Below are positions 20,601 to 32,045 of a stretch of 64,000 nt of DNA, in pieces. Position numbers and translations under genes: made by a program. A model generated the notes under the pieces. That model was not told where the DNA came from. It made no database searches and was given only the letters and a program-made list of their open reading frames with translations. The stretch is taken from assembly GCF_050947875.1 (NCBI RefSeq), contig NC_134572.1, positions 121,081,105 through 121,145,104 on the forward strand, read 5' to 3'. The first letter of the stretch is position 1, and the number at the start of each line of letters is the position of its first letter. Source of the stretch: Dermacentor variabilis (lineage: Eukaryota > Arthropoda > Arachnida > Ixodida > Ixodidae).

Positions 20601-23565
20601 TCTGCGTTTGTGACTTCTAGCCACGACCATATGGTTTCATCGGCGCTAATAATTGATGGAACATCCGCTGAAGCTTTTGGCAATATATATCTAGCTACTT
20701 ATTGCGCACTACTTATCGTTTCATTCTAATATAAGTTTCTCGCTCTCTATAGCTCTTGTTACATTTTCCTACTTGTTTTCTGAAGGGGGCAATGATTTTC
20801 TGCGCCTCGTTCACAGCTGCACCGTTTTATAGAGCTTTTTAGTCGGCCATCAAGGACTCGTTCACATGAACGCGCAAGGGTTAGTCAAAACTTCTATGCC
20901 TCATACTGTCTTGCGGCATATTGCGAAGTAGTTTGTTTAAGGTATTGTTTATATGGAACTTAACTTTCGATGCTAAATGTGGCAATATTGGTGAATATAT
21001 ATCTCGGATGAGGCTTAGTTACACTGATGTTGATCTTACCTACGCTGTACTTCTGTACTTAAGAAGACGTCGATTGTATTCAATATGTAGAGTAAAGAAC
21101 AGCGGTATGCCTCGAAGTAAACGTTTTCTTTACTGTACTTGTAAATTCATCTTTCACGCACCAAACGCCTTACCACAGTGAAACAACCCTTTTGTTTATC
21201 TTCAAGTGGCATCTTAGCCCTAACGAAAGAAGCTAGCATGTATAAACTGCACTCAAACTGCATTTAAGCGCAGAACCATGACACTCGCACCAAAGCTCCT
21301 CGAATATATAAGAAGCATGCACGAGTCCTACTAACAAGGGAGGATGCATGACATAAAAGATTTTATTCCTCGTTAAACCGGACCGCTGGTGTCAACGTAA
21401 ACGCCTTATAGCTTCGAAAAGTACAACTTAAACATTTGCAAAACTATAATGACGGTGATTGTTGTAATGGCAAGGACCAGGTCGATTATGAAAGTTATTT
21501 CAACCTTTTACCTGCATTAGAAAGCCGCACCTTCTTCAGTGTCGCAGTCAAACAATCCTTCCGGCTTCCTTGAAAGGACCTGAAGGAAACTCCTGCTCCC
21601 AGTGCACTCGAAAAGGTCAGACGTCTCCAGGAATTCGGGTCATCTAATTATTCCGCTTCAAGTACGATCTCTCCTGGATAGTAACTCCCTTTGAGCCCTG
21701 TATAATGTGATCGCCCTCCTGGACAAGTACCCAGTGCTTGGCGGACCTTGGGGCAAGTTCCGGCAGGCAGCTTTAGGAATGCGTTCTCCAATGCCGCCCT
21801 TCCCATGTCCGTACTCTCAACTTGGAGCATCGATTTATGCCCTGTTTCAAGTATGACGCTATAAGAAAGCTGCGCATCCTGTACACTTCCGGAGTTTCTA
21901 GTGTTTAGAAAACTGATTATGATTGAACTTCAGAAGTGTTGCCCGAACTGACGATTTTCAATGGAAGATATCTTCGTTCTTTTTACTTTGTGAGGAATGT
22001 TTTTGCTGCGAAGGCTCCAATATATTCTTCAAGCACAGTGATGTAACGTAGCGCCGCAAAAAAAAAAATAATAAGTATTGACAAGAAACGCTATAGCAAA
22101 ATGTCCGAATATATACTTTCCCGATAGCTTCGGGATCGAAAGTCGTTCGTGCAATGTAACCGTGAGGAAGAACCAGTGACAACCACTCACTGTACTTGAC
22201 ATAATATTAACGATACATACTCTCTCATACAAGCTCTGGGAACCGGACGTCTAGAGCGAACTTTCTTCAGTCATTCATTGAAGAAGATTGAAGAAGCTTA
22301 TTCTTTTTATTTCCTACAAAAAATGACTGGAGAAAGAGCTATAAGCACAGAGCCTGGAGTGGGCTCTTGTCCCACGAAACAATTCTCGCGAACAAAGTCC
22401 ACACGCCGGCGATCGAGTTTCAGCATTGAAAAGGCAAATTTTTTCGTAATGTGTGCCACACATTCACTTTAGTGTAAACCAAAGTATAGACTTCTTAGGA
22501 GCACTAAACGCATTCATGCGCACTACGTAAGTGCAATCTCCCTCATGCTGCAATGAAATGAAAGGCAGATAGAAAAATCTCAGCACAGTTAGCTTGTAAG
22601 TGCCGTCAGCCATAAGTGCACATAGATGCTGAGAGAAATGCATGCGTTTTATTATTACAACAACATAGTGGAGGCACTGGCGGTGTTACATATATTAAAT
22701 AAAATTAACATTTTTTTCTAGATTAACAGACTATTTTGAGCTGAAACCAGTAGTAACGTCAGCCAGCTCCAAAAGCCCCGTAATCAACATAACGCGCTCA
22801 ACTAATATTAAGACTTGACAGGATACACCATGTCAGTGCATTTTCATTTAATTGTGATAGTTGAAATAAGCTTGACATTTGCCTTAAAAAATCGTCAATT
22901 TCTCTTTCAAAAACGTCAGATGCCAAGCCTTATGCAAGGTAACTTCAACCTTCCTCCTGTAAATATTATTTATGGGAAAGCGACGAGCACAATTTAACAA
23001 GAGCAAAAACATGGAATAGTTCACCATTAGAATTGAAACGAACTGGGACAGCAACATGCAGCAATTTTTTGTCTTTCAATGCTATGATTCATTGCACTGC
23101 ATCCAAGTTTGCATCGCTTAGATATTCAAGCTGTTATGTTGTCAGCAATTTGCATAATGTGCCCCTTACATTGCTCGTGTGATCGCCTGTTTATTACCCA
23201 CCTATTCTCTTTGGTAAACCAGCAAAGACTGGATGTTTCTAGGATACCATAGTTTATCTCTATTGTCGTACGTATATTTGTCTAGAAAAAGAAACTTACA
23301 TAAAACACACCTCAAATTTACTGCGTCTGCATGTTCTTCTATTGTTATGTACACTTTTTGGTTACACATAAATCATGTGCTTAGTGAAAAATTACGTGAT
23401 ATCTGATAAAAGTTCCTGCGCCATATTGGTGATATATTTTTCTCTCATTGGACCCTTTACTGGCCTTTGGCTATGGGTCTAAACACTTCGTGCAGATTTT
23501 GCACGACCTGTGTATAAGCAAAGAAATAAGCTTGAAACTTGACATTTCAAGGAGAAAACAGGTGC
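17639..23565. other. Unassigned stretch of 5.9 kb
   Basis: No mobile element, exon pair or RNA gene is recognised. Points of mild interest: a cysteine-rich open frame tail at 19378-19554 after a good acceptor-like CACCTTCAG; a charged frame at 18308-18502. Poly(A) and poly(T) runs are frequent. Everything else has the composition of ordinary intergenic or intronic tick DNA. Confidence 0.45.
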
Positions 23566-23573
23566 GCTTTGTA

Positions 23574-26076
23574 CAGTGGCGTAGCAACAGGGGGGGCCGG
23601 GGGGCCGTGGGCCCCGGCTGCAAGGGGCCAGGGGAGGGGGAGGGGAGGGGGGTGTCATATACGCCTGAAGACGCCCCTCTTTCCGCTGGCTTGACTGGGC
23701 GCAAATTGCAAAGAATGTTCCGGTATCCAGTAACCCGAGCTCATGCACCCTATGCGTTGCGCCGCAGAAATGTCGGCTGCAGCTCTATCAACACCCCACG
23801 AAATAATTGCACGAATGTGCGGGCTAAAAAATTTAATTCGCAAAGCGGTCGCTAAACTACTCGCCTTAGCGGAACGTTTCATGTAGGGTGCGCTCGTGCT
23901 GTGCGTTCATGCTGGGAGCAGGAGTCGCTAAACATACAGTGAGGCGTTGTAAAGGCTAAACCCCATGAGCGCGATTTTGTTCGCGACAGCGACGAGCGAC
24001 GGCTTCGAGCGACGGATCGAGCCGTCGCGTGAACAGATCGCTCGGTCTTGTCGCGCGATCGCTCGGTTCTGCAAATCTATAATTCGTCGCTCGTCGCCCG
24101 GAAGTGCTATGAGCGACTAGCCAATAGCGCGAAGCCGGAACTGGATGTACATAACTCAAATACTTCCGATTGTCGCACGGAACGAGCAAACGATTGAATT
24201 TTTATACGTGCAAGGATAAGAACCTACTGCAAGACTTTCAGAAATAATTTATGCTGCTTTTTACTCTAAAACACATCAACTTCAGTTAATTAAGCACACG
24301 TCACGCTAGTTTCGGCGCTTATATTGCTGCCCTCATACCGGCAACACTGGGGAGACATCGCTCGAAGTCATCGCTCGCATGGGGTACAACTTGTAGGCGA
24401 CGAGCGAACGCGACAAGCCATCTCCATCGCGTCGCTTGTCTCTGTCGCGTGCAGGATCGCTTTCATGGGGCTTTATACTTAAGGCGTTGGGGCTCTTGGG
24501 TCCCTCTTCGGTTCAGAACGCGCAGCGAAGACGAACAAAGACAGCAGCAAGAGGGCGTTCAACCAGCCCGCCCGGCGCTCGCGTTTACGGCGAAGCGTTC
24601 GTTGAGAGCGACGTTGCATAAGTGGGGCCGTCAAAAGCCGCGAATGGGATTCTCTGGATCGTCTTCAGACTCGGTTTGGCCGCAGAGTTTGGCGGCGTAT
24701 GGCTCGACAGGCTGTAGTCGCGGGCCCGCCGCGATGTCCGGCTCGCTTTTACTTCCCCTCGCCCGCTCGCTCCTAGAAGCCGCTGCGAAACCTGCCGTTA
24801 TGTTTTACGCATTCCTTCTTACCCTCGAAAGTTTCAGAAAACTGTTGTTGTTGTGTGGCTTCATGTCACAAGTACAGTGTCTGTATCAGCTGCACAGAAT
24901 TTTATTTTAAAAAAAGGTGAATTTTGTAAGGATATTTCCCGATCGAGATTCTCTGAAGTTATGTCTTTTTGTGATTGCTTGGAACTCGGTAGCTCGAAAA
25001 ATATGGCAGATAAGTAATAACCATATCCTTAATAGTCCCGTAATTAGTACTTATAGAGGAAGCACTTCAATTCGAGAATTGAGGACTCAAAGTCATATTA
25101 TTAACTCAACAAAAACTTCTTAAACAAAATCGTTTTGGGTGCTGAAACCTGCAGTACTTTGGCACTGCGGGCGGCGCCCAGTATATGGCAGTAGCGAAAG
25201 AAATATGAAATAGTGGACCAGTGACGCTGATCCCTTAATCCTCTCCATTGCGAGTGCAGACCAACAGTAGTGCAAGCTTTGGCTGGCACGGGCTTCATCG
25301 CGGCCTTTTTTTTTTTTATGGTGACGCCAAGAATCGACGCGAAGCGTGCTCTATTCTGTTCCCAATCTTGCGGTGGTACCGCAGCTCGGATAATCACGTG
25401 TGTCCGTATAGCAGCAAATGAAAACAAGGATTTATTGATCAGAATGAAGAGAACTCGTAATTGTCATAGCATTGGCGCCCGCACAGCGGGGAGGCAGGCA
25501 GCGTCTTCTAATAGGATGGGGAGATCAGCGTCACTGACAAACAATTTAATTTTCGTTTTCGTTCAGGGCTGCCCACAGACAAAATACTGATTGCCATAGT
25601 ACCTACGACGATTTTTGTGAAGATGTTGTAGGGCAAGATATAAATGTCGGGCTTCAATTTTGCAAATGCAATATTGCCGCTAAAATTGCTAATTAAAACT
25701 TTATTATAAAGATATTTTTGTTACTTGTGACGTGAGTCATGTTTGCAACGATGCCGCATTTGTATTGGCTGCCAAGCTTTACAGTCTGACAGAAGATGTG
25801 CACATGGGCTTATCACACGTTATCAGTGCAGCACCCTGTGTTATTTGGCGCAGGAAAAACATCGTGTATATTTGCTGCATTCGCGATCTCTGGGAAAGAA
25901 AGCGAAGAAGAGGGGGACCCGGGGAACGTGCGCGGTACCCAAGGCGGCTGTACTGGTGCTGAAACCCGGAAATTGTCCATATCCTCGCCTTCCTCGACTA
26001 CATCAGTGGGGCGGGGGGGGGGGGGTGACAGAAGACCTATGGGCCCCGGGTGCCAGACGACCTAGCTACGCCACTG
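23574..26076. mobile_element. Non-autonomous hAT-like DNA transposon
   Basis: Termini are CAGTGGCGTAGC at 23574 and its exact inverse GCTACGCCACTG ending at 26076. Directly outside lies a perfect 8-bp target duplication GCTTTGTA (23566-23573 and 26077-26084). Terminal repeats starting CAGTGGCGTAG together with 8-bp duplications are characteristic of the hAT superfamily. Both ends continue with G/C-rich subterminal sequence (GGGGGGCCGTGGGCCCC left, GGGCCCCGGGTGCC right). The 2.5-kb body, of which 0.53 kb is a nested element, shows no transposase with DDE or hATC motifs, so it would depend on a transposase supplied in trans. Confidence 0.9.
23950..24481. mobile_element. MITE-like inverted-repeat element nested in hAT
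   Basis: A 532-bp element with imperfect terminal inverted repeats of about 30 bp (left TAAAGGCTAAACCCCATGAG, right inverse TAAGTATAAAGCCCCATGAA) and an 8-bp duplication AGGCGTTG (23942-23949 and 24482-24489). The interior is rich in GCGACGAGCGA-type motifs near both ends and AT-rich in the middle. The 8-bp duplication suits hAT or P-type transposition. No coding potential. Confidence 0.75.
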
Positions 26077-26084
26077 GCTTTGTA

Positions 26085-26436
26085 ATAGTTTCGTTCATTT
26101 TACTCATAAGAAGAAAACACAATGTGCTGTGCAATTGATGTGCGGACATTCAATACACACATTCGCGCATTCCGCTAAAAACTAAATGCGACCATTCCGT
26201 AAGACACTGTAACTCTTACAACGTGCGCCGAATTCATATTATACACTGCGAAGTAATGAAGACCTTAAAAGCTATGTAAAAATTGCATAGAATATGCTTA
26301 CCGTAGCACAACCTGAGCCTTTCCACCTATCCGCACTGTCAGCTCGCATATTGAAATTTCCTGCTTTCATTAGTAAAAGAGGAGCATGAATTAAGAAATA
26401 TTTTGTTATTTTACGCGTCCACACGACAATATAATT
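26085..26436. other. Unassigned stretch
   Basis: Nothing recognised. Confidence 0.5.
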
Positions 26437-26540
26437 TTGAGGCCGGCCGTAGTGAGGGCTTAAGCAATAATTCTTACCACCTGGGGTTCCGCGAACATCC
26501 ACATACACGAATACCCTGGCCCCCATCGAAATGCTGCCAC
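26437..26540 (-). repeat. Decayed Ruka-like SINE fragment
   Basis: GAGGCCGGCCGTAGTGAGG, CCACCTGGGGTTCC and GCCCCCATCGAAATGCTGCC align in order with the body of the SINE copies. The tRNA-derived head is missing and several indels are present, so this is an old partial copy. Confidence 0.7.
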
Positions 26541-26733
26541 CGCTACCTACTACAAAGCGGCGTCGTGAAGTTAATCAGCTCTTCACTGTAGCCTATGGGC
26601 GACCGCAGTGTGTGCTAACTAAATTCTCTGTAATAGTTGATGTTGCAATGTTTTTTCTACTGATGCGCACGCGAAGGTAACAATTAAACCTTCTGCTATG
26701 AACGTTTGACTTCTCCTTCTCAACATTTTGCAG

Positions 26734-26814
26734 AGTGGTGCACTAACAACACTCTTTTGTTCCGTTATCTGCTTCCAGAGAGCGAAGGAATCGAGAACAG
26801 ACATCGCACCGCAA
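26734..26814 (+). CDS. Candidate upstream exon of the EB/EGF membrane gene
   Basis: An 81-bp block with a strong pyrimidine-rich acceptor (CTTCTCCTTCTCAACA, then TTTTGCAG) and a strong donor (GCAA|GTGAGT). It is open in phase 1-1, reading WCTNNTLLFRYLLPESE and on to NRHRTA, and would join exon 30418 in frame. It is also open in phase 0, reading SGALTTLFCSVICFQRAK, which would not fit the next exon's entry phase. No domain is visible. The splice signals are the main argument; two open frames weaken it. Confidence 0.35.
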
Positions 26815-27811
26815 GTGAGTATTACGTTAATCCGCGCTTAGCGAATGCACGGGTACGCTCACTGGCGTTGAATGGTTTGTCAACCTCTAGAAAAAAAAAG
26901 ATGTACAACTCTTTCTTACGTATGTACTCATCCCAAACTTAAGGAAAGCGTTATAGCTAAATCACTAAGAAAATTTGCCTTTGAGAGTTATTCTCGCAGC
27001 AGTAAATAAAATCTGTAAAAGTGGGCGCCTACTGTGGCACAGACGGTCAAAATACAAGGTTATGTTCATCCCTGTGAATGCGGTTGCAGAAACAATGTCT
27101 TCTTGTAGGAAATCTCCGGAACGTGCAATATAATAAATTCCAAACATCACGTGAAGAAACATGCATTTATATCGTTCGAAAATATCATACAGGTTGCTTT
27201 CTGAGTTAATTACTGACGGCCTAGGCTCTTTGTGGGATTTGGTGTGTTGTGGAGTGCCTTTCTCTTCATTTTCCTTTTGTCAGTCTGCTTCGTATAGTCT
27301 AAGTTTTTTTCTCTCCTTTTCAAGCAGTTAGACGTCGTTTGCCTTTCAGGAGAAAACAGCTGTCCCGGTTCCCCTTTATTTCTGGATGGTACTCGTATTG
27401 TGTTTATGTAGTTTCTGCTACTGATAAAAACACAACAGAGGCGCAAATATTTATTAGATTTCATATCAGTTCTATTCCATTTGCAACTGTCACAGCAACA
27501 AAAATGGAAATAAAAATGTCCCTCGCTGGACGAAATTGGCGTCAATTATATGTATTCTTCTTTAAACCGTTATTTGTCAGCGAAAGGTACGCGGCGTTTT
27601 CTGCAGTATTTGCATTTCCTCGCCTATTCCGCGGCATGGTTTCTAAATGTTTAATCACCCGCGAGGTCCGAGAGCCTAAGGGAGAGAACTCTGGCTTGGA
27701 TTCTTTTTCGCAAGTTGAAGTGTGACCTAGAAGCAGCAATTTTTGTTAATTGTGAGAATACGGAACTTAAAATTGAACAAAAGATGTAAGAAAACACACA
27801 CAGTTTTACTT
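26815..27811 (+). other. Probable intron or flank, unassigned
   Basis: No recognised feature between the candidate exon and the family F element. The 128-codon frame at 27339-27725 has no domain. Confidence 0.4.
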
Positions 27812-28520
27812 GAAAAGCGAAGCATCCATTTCGATAACAATTTAGTAGCCAGGTATGCGAAATAATGATAGTAGTTTTAATAGTAGTATAAAGTTGTAAA
27901 CATTTGTTTGCTAAATGAAATAACTATTACGGCGTCAAGCACGCGCAGGTAAACATGAACACATGGTGCTCGATGAAAGCGGAAACTCCCTGTCAAAACG
28001 CTGGAGTGAGGAAACGCGGCAGCGTCAGCGAACGAATAAACCTTCTTGTTGTCTCTTGCTTCAGCGCAACTAAACGTCGAAAGCACAACGCAGACGGAGT
28101 TACCGGCGCTTAGTGCGCGCGCTTTGTCCACATCGCGGATCATGTTGAAGATGAGGCCCGCGCGGGCGCGCACTTCGTCCACAGCGGAGATCGCTTTCAA
28201 GATACGCCAGTCGCGCGGCCGCGCCATAAGCAGCAGCCGCCGGAGTAGAACGCGTCCCTCCCCCTCTTCTCCTCGCCTCCTCCTTGTGCCTCGCGCGCGA
28301 CAGATAACGGCGCGCTTGCGCTCCGCCTTCCTCCCTCGCGCACGAGAGATTGAGCCCTGATCGTGAGCCGGACCCTCGCAAGCTTTCAGTCACACATAAC
28401 GCGTATGGCGCACGGCGACGATGTTGCCGTGTTTAGACTGAACGTCACGGCGACGGCGACAACGATGGCGGCGACGGGAGAAATCCCCTGGGAGTGTCTA
28501 CATAATTGCTATCGCAATAT
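27812..28520 (+). mobile_element. Family F inverted-repeat element, copy 2
   Basis: About 709 bp. Left end TTTCGATAACAATTTAGTAG, right end CATAATTGCTATCGCAATA; the inverse of the right end matches the better-kept left end of copy 1 (TTGCGATAGCAA core). The middle is CpG-rich with GAGGCCCGCGCGGGCGCGCA and CTCCTCGCCTCCTCC, and a triplet region of GGCGAC units precedes the right end. No transposase. Flanking duplications could not be fixed. The structure fits a MITE of a DNA transposon family; the superfamily is unclear. Confidence 0.6.
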
Positions 28521-28762
28521 GAGGTTGAAAAGTCTCATGAAAATGAACATTTTATACGAGCGGAGCTTTCAAAAAACTTAGCTAGGTTTCATGTAGGTAT
28601 CGCCACATGAAAGGACTGAGTTATCTTCAGGGTTCACTTCCTAAACTCTGTCTGGCAATACAGATAAACATAATTACAAATTCTTGCACTGCATACACTT
28701 ACATAACAACGTGGAAATCTGGAAATGTACTGTAATACCTCCATCGCAAAGAAGCGCAGACT

Positions 28763-29045
28763 GCCATTTGAAGAGAGAGAGAGAGAGAGAAAGGCAAAGG
28801 AAAGACAGGGAGGTTAACCAGAGATTATCTCCGGTTGGCTACTCTGTACTGGGGGAGGGGCAAGGGGATGAGATAGGTGAGAGAGAGAAGGATTAAAAAA
28901 AAGAAGAGAAACAACACACGCACGCACGTACACACAAACTGTTTCCGTGGGCACTGTCAAACAGCCCGCAAAGGCGTTCCTAGTGTTATGCAGTGTCACC
29001 GTACAATCCTGCGTCGGCCATTTGAAGTTGTTCGCAGAGCAAAGG
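28763..29045 (+). repeat. Dispersed repeat, copy 2 of 3
   Basis: Begins with an (AG)n tract, then CAGGGAGGTTAACCAGAG, TTGGCTACTCTGTACTGGGG, GAGAGAGAAGGATT, a CACACGCACG tract and GGCACTGTCAAACAGC. Such AG-rich starts with GGTTAACC and a CTGGGG block recur at 745-845 and inverted at 61160-61280. It is likely the 3' untranslated region of an I-like tick LINE (inferred from recall). Confidence 0.5.
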
Positions 29046-29227
29046 TCCTACCAGCGCAACAATTTTTAATATAGTTGTACCAGACAGCGCTACGTAAATC
29101 TATTTTACGAAAATTAAATCTCTTTCTAGATAAATTATCAAATTATTTGTATTATATTGTTTGTATTACAAATCGTATAGAAGGAGACAGACGCGGTGCG
29201 AGACAAATGCCACGAGCGACCAGTCGC

Positions 29228-29530
29228 GCTTCAATTTTGCGTGTATTTGCGGGCTTCTTTCACGCTCGGAAAAACAGTTTAATGTAGCACGTATCGCGAA
29301 ACATAAAGCCGTTTGGGAGTTTTTAATGTTGCGATACAAAATTCTCAATTATACTTTTCATCTTGTTATAATATTTGAGAAGTGGAATAATCAATTAAAA
29401 CTAGTTATGCATTTAGGCGGAATGCAAAAAATAATCTTAGCACCTCACAGCGATGGCCAACAACATTACTTCTGTTTTGCCTAGCTACGTGGCATTTGTT
29501 TATTTCTAATGTTTGGCTCAGGTTACGTGG
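29228..29530 (+). repeat. Paralogous dispersed repeat, copy B
   Basis: Diverged partner of 1478-1770. GGGCTTCTTTCACGCTCGG is identical in both; TGTAGCACGTA, GGGAGTTT and CTAGCTACGTGG follow in order. Confidence 0.6.
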
Positions 29531-30417
29531 GACACCATGTGTATGAAATGGCACATAAGAATGCGTAACTCCTAAAGCACGCAAACAGACTTGAGACGGC
29601 ATTCAACTAAAGGTGTGGCAAGAAAGCACGACTAGAAAACCCCATGCCGAGAAAGAAGAGGTGGCGCGTATTGTATTTCATGTTAGCAAAAGCACGATCG
29701 AGCAACTTGCGCCAATCGGCGTCACGGAAAGCAAGAACGTAAGAATAACTTCCGCACACAATCGCAACATGGGCCTTTTCATGTCAATATTCCAGCACCG
29801 TTGGGGATTGCCTTCAGGCAAGAGTATGGAATAGCTTAAAACGTAAATACAAGGATAGGCAATTCAACAGTAGAATACCTTGAACATATCGAGATCAATA
29901 CCGATTATTCACCTTCTGAGCAGAGGCTTAATAAAGCATAAAATGGTTAAGAAGGCGTACAATTTATAATTGTGAAGCTGTGTGTGTGGCTGTGGAAAAA
30001 AGGCGGGCGCCAGCAACTGATCTGAGTAGACAACTTGAAGGTGGGAAACTTGGTTAAGCTATGGCGCGTCAAAAAAGTCACAGAGGTGACCATAAATATT
30101 CAGGTGAAGAACAAAAACTACAAAGTGGGCGAAAGACCAAAGTAAACGTGCGCAATTGCTGACTGCGTCTGCCGCAAATATTCCATCCTATCTAAGCAGC
30201 CACTGACATTGACAGGTTAATATTCCTGCAATGCATACGTCTTATATACCTATCTTAGGGGGAGTATAGGAAGAGCGTTTAGCAGAAAATGTGCTACGCA
30301 TAACCACAGTTAGGCTACACTAGAATGCCAAGGTTATGCAACGGCGTGTCTGAAACTTGCCATAGAATAGCGTCGATGACTTTGTCTTATCTGCATATTT
30401 TTTGCCTTATCTCCCAG
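29531..30417 (+). other. Intronic or upstream DNA, unassigned
   Basis: Nothing recognised until the polypyrimidine tract and acceptor at about 30395-30417. Confidence 0.5.
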
Positions 30418-30558
30418 GTGTAGGCTTCTACATCGGTGACCCGTGCAACCAGACATGCAGCAGCGTCCTGTACCACGTGTTCTGCAACCTCACCTCCCGA
30501 CGCTGCGAGTGCAGGCTGGAGTATCCAGTCAATGTTAACAACCGACAGTGCGTCAAAG
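30418..30558 (+). CDS. EB/EGF-like exon A of a membrane protein gene
   Basis: This 141-bp exon encodes one six-cysteine extracellular module. It is bounded by an acceptor with a good pyrimidine tract (TTGCCTTATCTCCCAG) and a donor AAAG|GTGCAG. The frame enters and leaves in phase 1, so it is exactly 47 codons and symmetric, as usual for shuffled EGF-type exons. Residues include GDPCNQTC, VFCNL, RRCECRLEYP and RQCVK, giving spacing C-x3-C-x8-C-x6-C-x-C-x11-C. This is the pattern of EB/EGF-like repeats found in arthropod type I membrane proteins. Asn-x-Thr/Ser sites (NQT, NLT) suggest glycosylation and an extracellular position. No other frame of this block makes a comparable domain. Confidence 0.85.
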
Positions 30559-31787
30559 GTGCAGTCACCATCTCTGGCCTCTTCATGCAGTTTCCTCAAT
30601 ATTTCATAATGGCTGGATTGCAGGAGAAACAATGCAACCATTTACGACTTATTTGGTAGCTTCTGCCGCTACTATCACGCACTGGTTTCACGGGAAAGGC
30701 TGCTTTACATGTGACCCTGCACGGTCGTCCTTACCTTTCACGTTTCTTCTTTTTTTAGCTTTCTGGTTTTGTCGCTAAGGATAATTACCGACTGAACGAA
30801 TTATTGAACAGATGCGGTAGTGGTGGGTAAAATGTGCAAACAAACCAGCCAGATAGAACAGCAAATTATAAGGAAGATCGTAATCAATTTTTTTTTTCAC
30901 TTATTGAATCATGTGGTTCACATCGCCTGAATTTTCCAGTCTGCGACAGAAAGGAGAGACAAAAGAAGGTAGCTAGCTTTTTTAATGTCAGAAGCAAGCT
31001 TATATTAAGCATGTCTACTATCTCTTCTCACATTGATGTGCTTTCTCGCGCACGGATGTGTATTACCTGTGCGCGAGTGGCAAATGTTGCTCCGAGATCC
31101 GTACTGAACCCAGCATGGCCGGCTCTGTGGCCCGCCTAAGCAGAAAAACTCCAACGGTTAACGAAACGTCTTCAACAAGAAGTACATCATTTATGCCAAA
31201 ACTCATGGTGACAAGATTGAGAGACATAGATGGAGTTACCTTATGATGCTGATATTTGGCTCACATGATATATGCAGTAGATATGTTTGAAAGAGATGAT
31301 GTCAGAAAACATTTACCATTTCACCTATTATGGCCAAAACCACTCTTCAGCTACTTCACTCCTTCATATTCTGTGCAACTCTTCGCATTCTCCTTACGTA
31401 CCCCATAAAAAGTACATCAAAAGTATAGGATACAGGTGAACTTAGGCAAGTTCTTACTCAGGCAAGTTAAGCACTTTTATCCGAACAAAGGTGTCTTTTG
31501 CATACTGAATAAATACTATCCGAGAAAACTGGAAGATGCTTAACCTTCCCCTTTAAGAGTGGCACGCGATAGTATTCAAAGATCCCTGACTGCATCTTAT
31601 GTAACCGACTGCACCTTATGTAACCATAATGTTTACCAGGAAACGCTGGCAGCGAACGAAGGCGAGCTTTCTGGTAGAAAGGCGGCCTCTTGCGCGGGCC
31701 AATCCCGGAGGTTGTAAACAGACGCGCCAAACCTCAACCGGCAGCTGGAAAAGCGGTTCGTGTTTGAGTTTGTTCTAAAGAGAATTA
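30559..31787 (+). other. Intron sequence, unassigned
   Basis: Start of a 4.6-kb intron. Nothing recognised in this part; a frame at 30834-31139 is not supported by splice sites. Confidence 0.5.
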
Positions 31788-32045
31788 TGTTTTCTCGTAC
31801 ATTCAAATTACAATCCGACGCTTTCACATCTGTAGGCTGTGTGTAAGTCGTGCTTTACGAATTTTCTGACGCATTTTACTTTGAGAAATTCAATTAGTTC
31901 AGTAACGCCTCTGCGCCACGCGGAGAGCCTGCGTTGCTTGGGATGCGTGGTTCGGGAAGATTTTTCTCTCACGTACAACGCCGGGGATGCCGATGCCGAC
32001 ACCGGATTTTGTGCCACACGGGAGCGTTAACGCTTTCGCGTTAAA
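31788..32045 (+). repeat. Dispersed repeat family G, copy 1
   Basis: Starts ATGTTTTCTCGTACATTCAA and ATTACAATCCGACGCT, continues with CAATTAGTTCAGTAACGCC, and ends GAGCGTTAACGCTTTCGCGT followed by TAAAA. The first half matches 59753-59808 plus 60060-60150 (GTTTTCTCCTATACTCGAA, CAATTAGTTCAAAACGC) and partly 60240-60365. The GCGTTAACGCTTTCGCGTT end is palindromic. Function unknown. Confidence 0.55.
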
